NCBI GenBank assembly: GCA_033239525.1
Contig: BSYO01000030.1
Coordinates: 3,200,850 to 3,264,849 of the forward strand
Source: Nepenthes gracilis
Taxonomy: Eukaryota > Streptophyta > Magnoliopsida > Caryophyllales > Nepenthaceae
DNA length: 64,000 nucleotides
Reading direction: 5' to 3'
The notes under the pieces: model-generated
The model's input: the letters and a program-made list of their open reading frames with translations, nothing else
Database searches by the model: none
What the model was told of the DNA's origin: nothing
Part shown: positions 34,101-46,945 of the stretch, piece after piece
How the letters are laid out: each line of letters opens with the position of its first letter
Position numbering within the stretch: the first letter of the stretch is position 1
Made by a program: the position numbers and the translations under genes

Positions 34101-37100
34101 TTGTATGTCTTCCAATTTTCTCATATTTTTTTGTCATGTGTTTGTATGCCTGTCATCTTTTTCTTCTCCGTTTTGTCAGACCGACTGGCAATTCTCTTCC
34201 CCTATAAGTTTGATTTTACCTGGTCTTCCTAATAGGGCACTTGCAATCGCTGTTCTGTAAGGACACCCTAACTGTTTGAAGGAGGGAAGAGGAAAGAAGC
34301 CTAAAAAATACAGTTGGAAAATAGAGATCCACGGGCTTCTTATTCCTGGTAGGAATGTTGATAAATTGGGGCACAAGGTGGAAAGCAAGCTGAAACCTCC
34401 ATGTAGATGGAAAGTGGCATGAAACTATCGTAGGTATTCCTCAGAGAAAGATTTTGGAGCTGCGATTCTACACTGGATGGAGAATTTATGCCCAGCTTTG
34501 ACAAGACTTAGAAGGCACTGGTGATGAAATAGATTTGATGAATTCTGGCTGATGAAGCCGTGATATTTGACCAGCCTGAGGCAGCATTGGAATAACTGAG
34601 AGCTCAAGTGTCGGTATTAGTGCTCCAATCTGCAGTGTCCAATTCTTCATAATAATACATTTTATTAATTCAATCTGATTGGAGTCCTTGAGTTGTTCAG
34701 AGTTACATGTTTAAATTTTGAACTTAAACTGAGCTAAGTTCCTATACCAGACTTTGGGGTTGGTCCGAGTGGTAAATATAAATGTACTAGTATGCTGCCT
34801 CAACATGCAAAAATGTGCCCTTTTTAATGAGTTAGGCTGCATGTTATGGAGCAAGGACGGGCTCCCTCCTTGAAATAAACAAGTGCATTAGTACACTTAT
34901 CTTTTAATGGTCAAAAGGCTAATTCAATCTAGCTCGATGGTCAAAAATTTACCTGAAAAAGAGATTGATAATCAATTTCCTTTTTCTTAAAGCTAGGAAG
35001 TGATGATTTGAATGAAATATAGTTAGGTTAAAGGAAAGAGTGTGACGGGTACAAAGCCGTTTTCAGGAATCTCAGACAAAGGTCTGGACTTGGTTTTGCA
35101 TGTATACTACGATTCTCCTAGTTTATGATAGCTTTAATGGCTATGTTGTATTTATAATTCTCTGGTGCAAGTCCATTAACCAGCTGCAGCTTGTGAAAGT
35201 TCCCTGGGTTCTATATGCTCTTCTCCCGTCTTTATTCTCTCTCTCACATTTGTGTTATAGATTCCCACTGGTGTTGAAGCTTCATCCACAAATACTCTGT
35301 CCTTCAAGAGCGTCTAGAAACAACTTAGGAATTCTTATCATATTTCATCATAAACTGCCAAAAAAAAAAAAAAAAAATTCTATTGTCTAAAGCAGAGGAA
35401 TGACCCTGTTTGCAACTCAAATCATCATCAGTAGACCAATGTATCTGAAACGTTCATCAACTAATCTGACTTCCAATTCACAGCTCAGAACAAAAGCACA
35501 AATTAGTTAACTGATTTTTAGTTTAAAGAGCAATGCTATTTTCAAATTGATCTTTATGAAAGAACAACCTTCCAGGTTGGTAATTCCAAGTGATAAGGCA
35601 TTAGTGTAATTCTCCAGCCTGCATTACCATTAACCATATCTGTCACTCCTAATGTATATAGGTCAAGATTTACATTATTAAATGTCATTTAAACCTTCGC
35701 GATGCCTCCCCCACCCCCCCTTAGTTCACACTACACAATGCTAATGCAGAGAGCAGTAAATAAGTGCATTCATTCTGCAATTTCTACTAGTAGCACACTT
35801 GCTGAAGGTACAGGAAAGGAATTGCTGCCAACCTTGCAATTGCGCCTTAGACTACGCAAACAATTTGTTAAAAGTTCTGAATCTTTTGTGGACTTAATAG
35901 GTGCCGAAGTCTGCAATATGAAAATGTGGTTATCAAGCTAGGGCAATAGTGCTACAGCAGTATCTTCAGAGTTGTAAGAAATAACCCAGAGCTTATAAGA
36001 AAAAATAATTGATTTCTAATCAAGAAAACTAATACCAATTTTCCTGGTTCCATGTGTGATGCAGGTATCGGTTGGATAGACGCAAGGACTCCGGGTGGCT
36101 GTCCAAGCCATGACCTTCTTTCTGCCTGTGAGTCATATGACCAATCAATAAATAGACACATAAATTAAAAAAAAAAACAATTCCAGGGGATGGATTTTGA
36201 ACTCGACATGACTATACAGGATTACAGTTAAAATAAAAGAAAATTCTAGTACAGGAGATGACAGGACAAAGATAATACCAAATTATGGAAGTACCAAAAC
36301 TGTCTCATTCTATAACTCGCTGAAGGACTTCCTACTTAATAAATATATCAAAAAATCCTTCATAGATTTTCATTTGGGCTTAGGTAAATCTCAGTTGATT
36401 AAGGGTTAAACTAAGAGACCTTATCTGCCTCTAGTTTTCGGCGAATTATCTCCCTTGCTCTTTTCTCTTCATCTTTCTCTGCTTTTCTTAAAGTCATTAC
36501 CCTGAGGCAGCAAAGGATAGAGGCATGTGAAGTTGGCTATCTGAGTGTCAGAAAATTTATGAGACTTAACCATAAACTGTAATCAACTAGGGACATATGA
36601 ATACCGCTTTCTTTCATTTTCTTCTGCAATTCGCTTCGCCTCGAGAAGTTCCTTACCCACTGTAATTCTCTTCTGCAGCATCAAATATCTGGCTTTATTC
36701 TTACAGAGATCAAATGTGCAATATTAAAAATGCAAGAAGCATAAAATATAATTCTGCCGAGCATTGTCAGGACCAAGGCAATTACAACTACAATAGTAAA
36801 TCCAGGTAATGTAAAACATTCATACATTTGTTAAACAGAAACAGAGATGAAGATCTGCAGCTATGAATAAAAAATTACTACTGAATTAATGAAAAGGTAA
36901 CCAAAAAAATAGTAACATCGAGTAATTGAAACTAACATCAGCATTAAGATTTTATCTAAAGAGTTCTGATTACCAGGTAAGCCCAGGACTTGATTAAACT
37001 CTGGCAGACTTCCGGAGTCAGACATCCGGTGCAGGAAAAACTACTATATATATTGTCTAGTCTTAACTGCTTAATGCCACAATCAGCACCACCACAACTA

Positions 37101-40100
37101 GAAGAAAACCTTAAGACTCTCTACTTGGGTCAGCACATATGAATCAAGTTCTAGCATGCTGCTCAGTTTGGGGGCCGCATACCACCATAGTTGAAGCACG
37201 ATAAACAAAGGGTCTTAAAGTATTCAATTTTACCAATAAGATACAGAGAGTTAACTCATATTTGGAATCACTTTACTACCTCTAAGTTTTTTCAATCCTA
37301 TCTCATCATTTCCTGTTCTCTTTAAACCATGTATTTTTTCCTCATTGGTGCTTCGCATGGTGTGAGAATCAGGTATAGACCATTTTAGATGTCCTTCCCA
37401 CTATCTTCTATTCTATATGTGCTACTAATAACTTGCTAAGAATGTGCTCCAGTCTCTTTTTATCTTTGAAAGAAACACCAGTCATCCTATATGTAAATCA
37501 AGAATAGCAACAAGGTACCAGAAACGAAAATAGCAATATCTCATAGTGACTGGAACATCAATAATGCACCATGCTCTGCATGCATTCTCATGGGAGCAAA
37601 GCATCATAAAAACAGCACTTTGTAGCAGCGTGTTCCACAAAAGCATGCATTTATTTGTTTACATGGAAAGCTCTCTGCTTATTGATTCTCTGTTATCTGT
37701 ATTTCTACAAATATACCATAGAAAATTGTTGTGTTTACAATCTTTTCTCTCTTAGAAAAGAGAACAATTCCTATTCTATAGACATAGTTTGAAGCAGGGA
37801 AGGGGGACGGAGGGGAGGAGAAGAAGAAAAAACAGGAGAAGTGAATAAAGAGAAGAGAAGTAGAGATCAGTAGAGAGAAAAGAAAATCACAATTATTCAA
37901 TATCCATTCAATTCATCAATAATTGTTTCAACATTAGAGTTATAATCTTTATATAGAGAAACCTTACCTCTAGGTTAATTAGGAAACAAATATAATTTCC
38001 TAACAACGACATTTTAAAATGCGAAAAAAATATGATATAATTTTTTAAAATAAAAAAAATAAAATCTTATCAAATAAAATCTCTCAAAATTTAATAAGAT
38101 AAAATAAAATAAAATCAAAATCAAATAATTAAATAAATCTCAAATCACTTCTAATCAATTCTCTCTAGGTGGCTGAGATTCGACCCTGTCAAAGAAAAAC
38201 TCATGTTGTCAATTCCTCAAGTACAAGCTGAGTGGCTGCACAATCCCCCCGACGCCTGTAGATATGTGTGAGTAGGGGTTGCAATCTGATTGAGCCACCA
38301 ATGCCTTCGGAAGGAAAGGGACTTGGGCCTATAGATGGGTAATTCTGCTGACTCTGATAAAATTTCAAAATATATGAGTCTAATTGTTGGAATGTCACTC
38401 TAGAGATCCAAGCATTCTCGAACTCTAGTTGGCTAATCCAATGGATAAGGAAGCGCTGAATCGCTCCATCCTAGTAAACATAATTTGCTCATATAGAATA
38501 GTATTAATTTTATCTTTGTATGCCAGTAGGGTGGAGAGTTGTGTAGGAGTGGGTGGACGTTTAATATGTGACGCATCTGGGGATATATTGAATGAATCAA
38601 CCAGTGGGTTAAAACTACCTTTGTAAGTGATTAAATCTTTAATCTTGAAAGTATTATGAAAGCCGAAATGAGATGGAATATTAATAACATATGCATTTGA
38701 TCCAATCCGCTATAAAATTTTAAATGGATCGGTACTACGGGCCTATAATTTAGAAACAGACCCATGTAGGCACCGCTCTGACTTGATCCGAACCATTACG
38801 TAATCTTTAATATTAAATTCAACACGTCTTTTATGCATATCAGCTTGAAATTTATATGAGGCATTACTTGTTTTCAATTGTTTATTAATCTTAATATGAA
38901 AATCATAAAGGTATTGTGAAAAAATTTCAGCTGTCATAAACACACTAACATGTGGGGATATCGGGATAAAATCTAATGGTTTTCAAGGTTTGTAACCATA
39001 CACAATTTCAAATGGGCTCATGCCTATAGATCTATTAATAGAACTATTATCTGAATGTTGGACTGTAGGAAGGATCAAGTCCTAATTCCTAAAGTTTTTC
39101 TGAACCAAATAGCGTAATAGATTACCTAAACTCCGATTAATAATTTCTATTTGATTGTCTATTTGAGGGTCGTAGGTAGTGAAAAATTTTAATTTGGTAT
39201 CAACCATAAGCCACAGGATCCTCCAAAAGTGACAAGTAAAATAAATATCCCTATTAAAAATAATAGTTTTAGGAACACCATATAATTTGATAATCTCAAC
39301 AAAGTAAAGTCAAGCAATCCAATAAGTATCAGCAGTTTTACTAGACGGAATAAAGTGAGCTATTTTAGAAAAATGGTCCACAACAATAAAAACGGAATTA
39401 TGTTTTTTAGGGATACATGGGAACCCTAATACAAAATCCACACTTACGTCCTGTTCGAGACCACTAGGTATAGGTAGTTGGTTGTAGAGGTTAGTATTAT
39501 ACTTTTTTGTTTTCCTAGCTGGCATGTTTGACAAATACTGATAATTTTGGCCACATCTTTCTTCAAACTAAGCCAGTAAAATTGCTGTTCAACCTCCTCT
39601 ATTGTTTTATCATATCTAAAATGGCCATATAGACCATCAACATGAATCTCCCGATTATGAAATCTTGAAACAGATATTTTAGGAATGCAAAGTTTATTAA
39701 CTTAAAATAACCGCCAATCCTAAATATGAAAGCCTTCTGTGGTGTCTGGCTGCCCACTTTGTAAAGTTAGGAAGATTTTGTTAAAATTAGGATGAGACTC
39801 GTATTGTTCTTTAAATCTTTCAAAGCCAACAATCTTTACTTGAACAATAGATAACAAGGACAATCGATAGCTCAAGGCATCGGCCGCTTGGTTCTCGACT
39901 CCTTTCTTATGTTTTAAGACAAAAGAATAGGCTTGTAAATATTTAATTCATAAACTATACTTATGATTTAATTTCTATAGGAAGCTAAGAAATCGAAGAG
40001 TTTTTGGGTTAGAATAAAGGACAAATTGCTAAGATAGCAAGTAATGGCGCTAATAGTATAAGGCCTATATAATTGCATATAGCTCCTTATCATAAATAAA

Positions 40101-43100
40101 GTATCGTTACTTGGCATCATTTAAGTTTTCGATAAAGTAGACAATTGGATGACATTCTCGAATAAGAACTTATCATAGTTCTACACTTGAGGCATCACAC
40201 TCTATTTTAAACACTTTGGAGAAATCAAAGAGCCGCATGACGAGAATTGTTGTCATCCTCTCTTTTATAATTTTGAAAGCTTTGATAGTATCAGGGGACT
40301 AAGTGAATTTACTCTTCTTTATGTACTTAGTGAGAGGAGCCATGATTGTACTAAATCTCTTATTGAACTGGCGATAAAAAGTAACTAAGTCGTGAAAATT
40401 TCGAACTTCATAGACGGATTTGGATTCAAAACAATCTATGATTGCCTAAATCTTTGCAAGGTCAGTAGAGATACCGTCAAAAAAAATAATGAATCCTAGG
40501 AAAGTTTTTCATATGAAAAGAAGGAACACTTTTTAAGATTGGCAAACAAGCTTTATTTTCTAAGAGTAAGGCAAACCATTTTATGATGGTTTAAATATTG
40601 TTCCTTAATCTTACTATAAATAAGGATGTCATCAAAATAAGGTACTAGAAATTGCCCCATAAAAGGCTGTAAAGCCTAAGTCATGACTCTCATAAAGGTA
40701 TTTGGTGTATTAGATAACCCAAAAAGCATGACTAACAACTCATAAAACCCATCCATTGTCATGAAAACCGTTTTTACTCGTTCCCCTGGATAAATTCTAA
40801 TTTGATGATAACCACTCTTTAAATCTATTTTGAAAAAGATTGTGGTATCGACCATCATATCTAACATGTCATCAAGTGTAGGGATAGGAAAATGATATTT
40901 TATGGTAATTTTATTAATTGCTCTATTATCTACACACATTCGCCATGATCTATTTTTCTAAGGTGTTAAGAGAGCGGGTACTGCATATGGACTGATACTT
41001 TCTCAAACAAATCCTTTGCGAAGGAGTTCATCAACTTGTCTTCGAAACTCAGCATACTCAGTGGAATTCATCCTATAATGAGGTAGATTTGGGGGAGATG
41101 CGTCCAGAATAAAATCAATAGCATGTTGAATGTCGCGTAAAGGTGATAAGTGATTGGAAAGGTTCTCAGGAAAGACATCTTGAAAGTTTTGGAGGACTTG
41201 ATGGGCCTTATTAGGAATCAATATGGAAGAATTCGGTAAGATTTCAAGAACTATAACAGTAAACACAATAGACTCATTTATAATTACTTGTTCAAATGTT
41301 ATGGGACTAATAATATGTAATCCTTGTGTCCCTACCATAGTCATTTCTTTATTAGGAGTCATTGATATTGGGGGGTAAAGAATAGATGTAAATTTTCTTT
41401 CGCTTGTGAACAAAAGAATAAGAATTAGAATGACCTTAGATTGTGACATCCAAGTCGTATAGCTAAGGACACTTGAGAATGGCATAACCTATGTCCATTG
41501 GTATAATGTCACATCAAATATGATTTGTGTACTCTAAGAATTGAATGGGTATAAGACAACGTTTTTTAACGGCTATAAAAGATGTGCTAATCCATAAGAC
41601 GCTATATGGATTAGGATGTGGGACAGCTTTTAACCCCAAACAAAAAATAGTATTGGTTGAGACTACGTTAATACAACTACCGCTATTCATGATAATCTTA
41701 CAAACCTTTTTATTCATTTTGATAAAAGTGTGAAAGAGAGCATAACAATGCCAATCATCAGCCTCTTTGGATTGTGTCACGGTGTATTGTATAACGTCTA
41801 GAAATGGCACATCAAGAGAGGAAGAACATGAGTCTAGTTTAGAGGAATTAGTCCTGATACAACCCACAAAGGTGTCAATATTATTATCATTCAAGTCATC
41901 AAACTCCTCCAACTTTGGTTCATGTACTTATTCTTCAAGAGGTTCATTATTTATTCTGTCTTGTCTATTAATAAATAAAGCTTTACTCGGACATCTAGAA
42001 AAAATATTTCCAAAACCTTTACAATTAAAGTACTGTAACTGAGAATTTCTTCTTTGGGTTTCAACACCCTTTCCTTGGACTTATCCTGCAGGGAAAATTG
42101 TTGAACAAAGGGGTTTTAAGACATATTTAGAATTTGTAGTAGGGGCATGCCATGTTGATTGACAATACAGTGTCCTAATAACTAATTTAAAGTATCGGAC
42201 CAAATTATACGCACGGCCTAAAATGGTAACTTCACGGAGGACAAGTTCTCTCCCGAATTCCTCGCATAGTCCTTACTGAAACTTACTTAGTGTCATGGCC
42301 TCGTCATCAATGGTGTGATATCTCATCCAAAAATTATTGAATTGAGTCACACACTTAGTTATAATCGATTACCCTATCGAAGGGCATTCCATTGATTTAA
42401 TAAGTTACTACTATATGAGCGGGGTAAATATTTTTCTTAAAGACGTCATTTCATTTCAGTCCAATTCCTAATAAGGGCTACCTGAGGCCTAGTTAGAAAG
42501 TCCTCAACACTTTCCTAAAATTTTTAGGCAATTTTGATCAATTTAAGACTAGCAAACTGAACTCTCTAGTCTTCAGATACGCCATACCACTTGAAGAAAC
42601 AATTCATATATCGAATTCATTGAGTAAAAACTCGAGGGTCTAAACAACTGTCAAAAGTAGGGGAATTTAATTTGATATTTTTAAAGAGGTATTCATCCTA
42701 ATCTAGTTCTTAATCATATGTAATTGCACCTATGAGGTGTTTGATTTTCTTATCTTCGTTGGTAAGTCCTATTATGGGATACATCATAATTGTCAACATA
42801 TGATGAGTGAGGCCATATTTCTAAGGTAGAAACTCGATTTGCGTGATCCAAATTTGTTTGATGAGTAGTAACCAAGTCAGCTTAAATGACGACTATATGA
42901 TTTGTAATTGTTGTTGATTGGTATCTTATTGGGCTAATTGCTGACTTAGAGTTTCAAATTGGTTAGAATTCATAATTAAGCCTGAGGCATTATGAAAAAT
43001 AATACAACCATTTCGCAAGTGTATACAATACCAATATAACTAATTGGTTGAGATCAATAAACAATTTAGGTAATGTGAGCTAATATTTATTTATGTATAT

Positions 43101-46100
43101 AAGTTTTTTTTGGAAACTTCGTATGGTTCAAATAATATAGATAAATATTGCTAATCTATTAAAATAATATAGTAAGAATCAATTGTAATGTGATTACATC
43201 CACTATAAAGGTAGTTATAGGATGTAAAAATGGAAAAAAGACAACGTAAATGGTACAAGCATATAAAACTAAATAATATTAAACAAAAATAAAAATATAT
43301 TATCCAAAATAAAATAGAATGAACGCATTGGGTATGAAAGATAATTAGAACCACTCGTATGATGTGGCTTTGTATGATGAGAGTTTTCCGTCCATTGCCC
43401 TTTATTGTGTCATTCTTTTTCTCTCATTATTATTTTTTGGCTTTTTTGGCCCTTTTTTTATTATTTTTTGTTTTTTATTTGATTTGGGCCTTAAAGCCCA
43501 CACACACACATAGAAAAGAGACGCGACAACCTAACAAAATGCAGCAATGAGGCGCTTGGCATGCGCTCTCGCTCTCAGGCAACGATGGCAACAATAGACA
43601 ATCACTCTTTCAGGTGACGATATAGTGGCAACGGCGACGGTGACAAAGCCAAAGATGAAGGATGAAAACAAAGATAAAAAAGATGATGATGAAGATGAAG
43701 AAGATGAAGGTGAAGACGAGGATGAAGACTAAGACAAAGAAGATGAAAATGAAGAATCGGCACAACCGGCTTCGTGACTTCCTCTCTCTTTGAAATCTTA
43801 AAATTTTTTCTCTCTCTGAAGAAAGGTCAACGTGGCGGCTAGGATTTGGTTAGGCTTCAGCACGAGCATCTCGGTTAGGGTTTGATTTAATTGACGGTAG
43901 TGGAACTTGGGCGATGGGATCTCGGGTGAGTGGTCGATTAGGGTTTTGGGTGACTGGTCAATTAGGGTTTTTGGGTGGTTTGGATGGTTGTTTTGGGCGT
44001 AGTTTGCTTGGCGGTGGCGATGTGGAGAATGGATCCGGTGAGTTGAAGGGGAGAAAGATGACGTATAGTGCTTTTGGTGAGTGTGGCCACTGGTAGTGTT
44101 CTCCTGCCTCCGGCTGTTGCCGCTAGTATTTCATCTAAAATCTCTCTCTCTTTAGTTTTTTTTCCAGAAACTCTCTTCTTTTTTCAACAACAATTATTTT
44201 ATCAATAATATTCTTTTTCTATAGAAACTGAAGAGAAAAAAAAGTTGGATGATATTTTGCTTGCCGAAAGAAGGTGCGACTGTTTGCTGAGATGCGGGAT
44301 GGTGGTGCAGTGGAGTTGGTGATGATACTAATGATGTGGGTTCTAAGTGAAGAATGCTGTGAAATTGAATAGGAGGCAGAGGGGTCCTGCTAATGGGTTA
44401 TTTTAGGTTGCTTGAAAGACAATATAGAAAAAAAAGTGGAGGTTTAGTATTTGATACCAAATTTGATGCATGGAAGGGGAAGGAGAGAAGGAGAAGAAGA
44501 AGAAATTGGGATAAGGGGAAGAAAAAGGAGAAGTGAACAGAGAAAAGAGAAGTAAAAATCAATAGAGAGAAAAAAAAATCATAATTATTTAATATTCATT
44601 CAATTCATCAATAAAACTATCAGCATTAGAGCTATAATCCTTATATAAAGAAATTTTACCCTAGGTTAATTAGGAAATAAATATAATTTCCTAACTAATG
44701 ATACCTCAATATAAGAAAATAATATAACATAATTTTTTAAAATAAAATATTATTAAATAAAATCTCTTAAAATCTAATAAAATAAAATCTTCAATCAAAT
44801 AAAATAAAATCAAAATCACATAATTAAATAAATCTCAAATCACTTTTAATTGGAAATGTCCCAGATATCCGCATCATAGTTTAGCAATTGAAGAAAAGAA
44901 TGGAGACCAAGGAAAAGAACAACAGTGGAGCAACAATTGTAACAAATATTATATGTATACACTCTCAATGGGGAAAAAAGGGAACATAGAGCTTCAACAA
45001 AACTGGATATTGATAGCAATAAAATCATCCAACTCCTGAAATATTCATTCTCCTCTTAATGAAATATTTTAGTCAAGGGAAAAAAATGTACCATTAAAGT
45101 AAACATGTCGCATATGAAGTAAAAAGACTAATTAATTAGAGAACTGAAACAATAAGAACCTTACCTTCTCTCTTTCTCTTTCCAATTCCATTTTTTTCTC
45201 TTCTGTTGCTTTAGGTGCTCCATTCCTAAAAGTAAGAAGGAATATAATGCATAGAAAGGAATAGCAAAGAAGTGGTTTGTGCAACATAAAGCATTGTGCT
45301 ATACTAACGGCCAGCAAATTACTATAGTTTTTCATGCATGAAGAAGACTACTTTGTCCAAGGAGAATTTCATCTAATATTCAAGGTTGGAAAAGAATACA
45401 AAATTAAGAACAAAACCCGAAAACCTCCTCAGTTCCTCTGCCTTTTTCTTCACTTCTTCTGTGATATCAAAAGGCTTAGGAGATTCCAAATTGATGTCCA
45501 CAGGTACCTGGGTGAACTTGAGAAGACAGTATAAATAATTCAGCCAAATTGCAAAAATATGTTCACAAAGGAATATTGATTTCATCCTTCAGTAAGGTAG
45601 CTATCAACATGTAGAATGTAGCGCAATGATGCTGATGCGGACATCCGAGACGAAAATTTACTTTGATTTGACTTCCAAATTAGCTTTGATTTTATTTCCA
45701 TAGCAATTTTGATTATTAATTAGATTTGATTTGATTTTTATTTAGTAGAAATTTGATTTTATTTACCATTTGATTTCCTTTCCACTTTTAAAGTTATTTA
45801 ATTATGATTTTATTTCCAATTTTCTTAGACATCGGGTTCTCTATATAAGAACCCCTATTTCTATTGTTTAGGACAATGATTGATAATTGATGAATGAATG
45901 AGTATTTGAGTTGCAATTGAGCAATTGTGCTTCCTTCTCTCTCCCCCTTTGGTTTGATCCCAACCCTCTAAGAACCTCTATTCTTCTTCTCTCTACTTTC
46001 ACCCCTCCCTACATCAAATTGGTATCGGAGAGAAAAATCTTTCAACACCCTTCCCACACCCATATTCAGCCACACAACTTTTTACCAGTTCTTCGTGCAT

Positions 46101-46819
46101 CCTCTCCACCACCACCGCCTCCTTTTAGGTGCTCAAACAAAAAACAAAGTTGTGATTTTTGCCCACCTCTCAAAAACGAAAAAAAAAAAAAAAAATGATT
46201 TTTTTTTTTCGTGCCCACCTCGCCAAACGAAGAAAAAAAAAAAAGAGAAAGTTGTGATTTTTTTTTTTCTCCCGTGCCACCTCTGCCAAACGAAAAGGGA
46301 AAAAAAAAAAAAAAAAAAAAAAAGAGGCAGAGAAGAAGCCCCGAGCACACGGCGAGAAAGTTGTCTCGCCACCCTGCCTCAACCAAGGAGGCGACACTTT
46401 GTGAGGGAAAAGCCCATGGCCCGCTAACCACCACAAACTCCCGTACCCGCCTGCATTACCCAAACCCCAAACCCAATTCTACCATACTACTAACCGCCAA
46501 ACCGTTACTATAAACCGGGAACCCTAACCGGACGCTGCGCCACACCCCACCCCAAAACCCTAGCCTCCACCTTCCTTCAAAAAAAAAAAAAAAAAAATCA
46601 AGAAAGGGAGTAGAAAGAGAAGCCACGAGTCGGCTGTCCCAAATCTTCGTCTTTGTCTTCGCCCGCGTTCTTCTTCGTCTTCATCGCTTCTTCAGATTCA
46701 TCTCCTCCTCATCTTCTTCGTCTGAGTTCGTCTTTGTCGTCATCCTCTTTGCCGCCTTGGCCGCGTCGCCGTCGCCGTCGCTCCCACCTTCAAGGTTGGA
46801 AAACAGAGGCCCGTGATTT

Positions 46820-46851
<32 letters not shown>

Positions 46852-46892
46852 AAGAAGGAAAACAGTAACTGAGGGAAAAGAAAAAAAAAAGG

Positions 46893-46945
<53 letters not shown>

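Larger units (their letters stand above)
37790..44852 (-). mobile_element. Decayed Ty3/gypsy retrotransposon in UBA-PUB intron 4
   Basis: Direct repeats at 37790-38157 and 44464-44852 are its LTRs (both start tga.gca.ggaagggg and share the ttataatc.ttatata and ttaggaaa.aaatataatttcc blocks). Beside the 5' LTR the minus strand reads TGGTATCAAATACTAAACC (complement of about 44437-44455), an initiator-Met tRNA primer site. Reading leftward the protein order is gag knuckle, protease, reverse transcriptase, RNase H region, integrase and a C-terminal tail, the Ty3/gypsy order. Stops and frameshifts break all of them. It has the same orientation as the host gene. No matching 5-bp target duplication was found, so the LTR edges may have mutated. 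The 1.4-kb leader (43.0-44.4 kb) contains an acidic GAAGAT repeat and a C/T-rich stretch unlike the rest. Confidence 0.85.
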
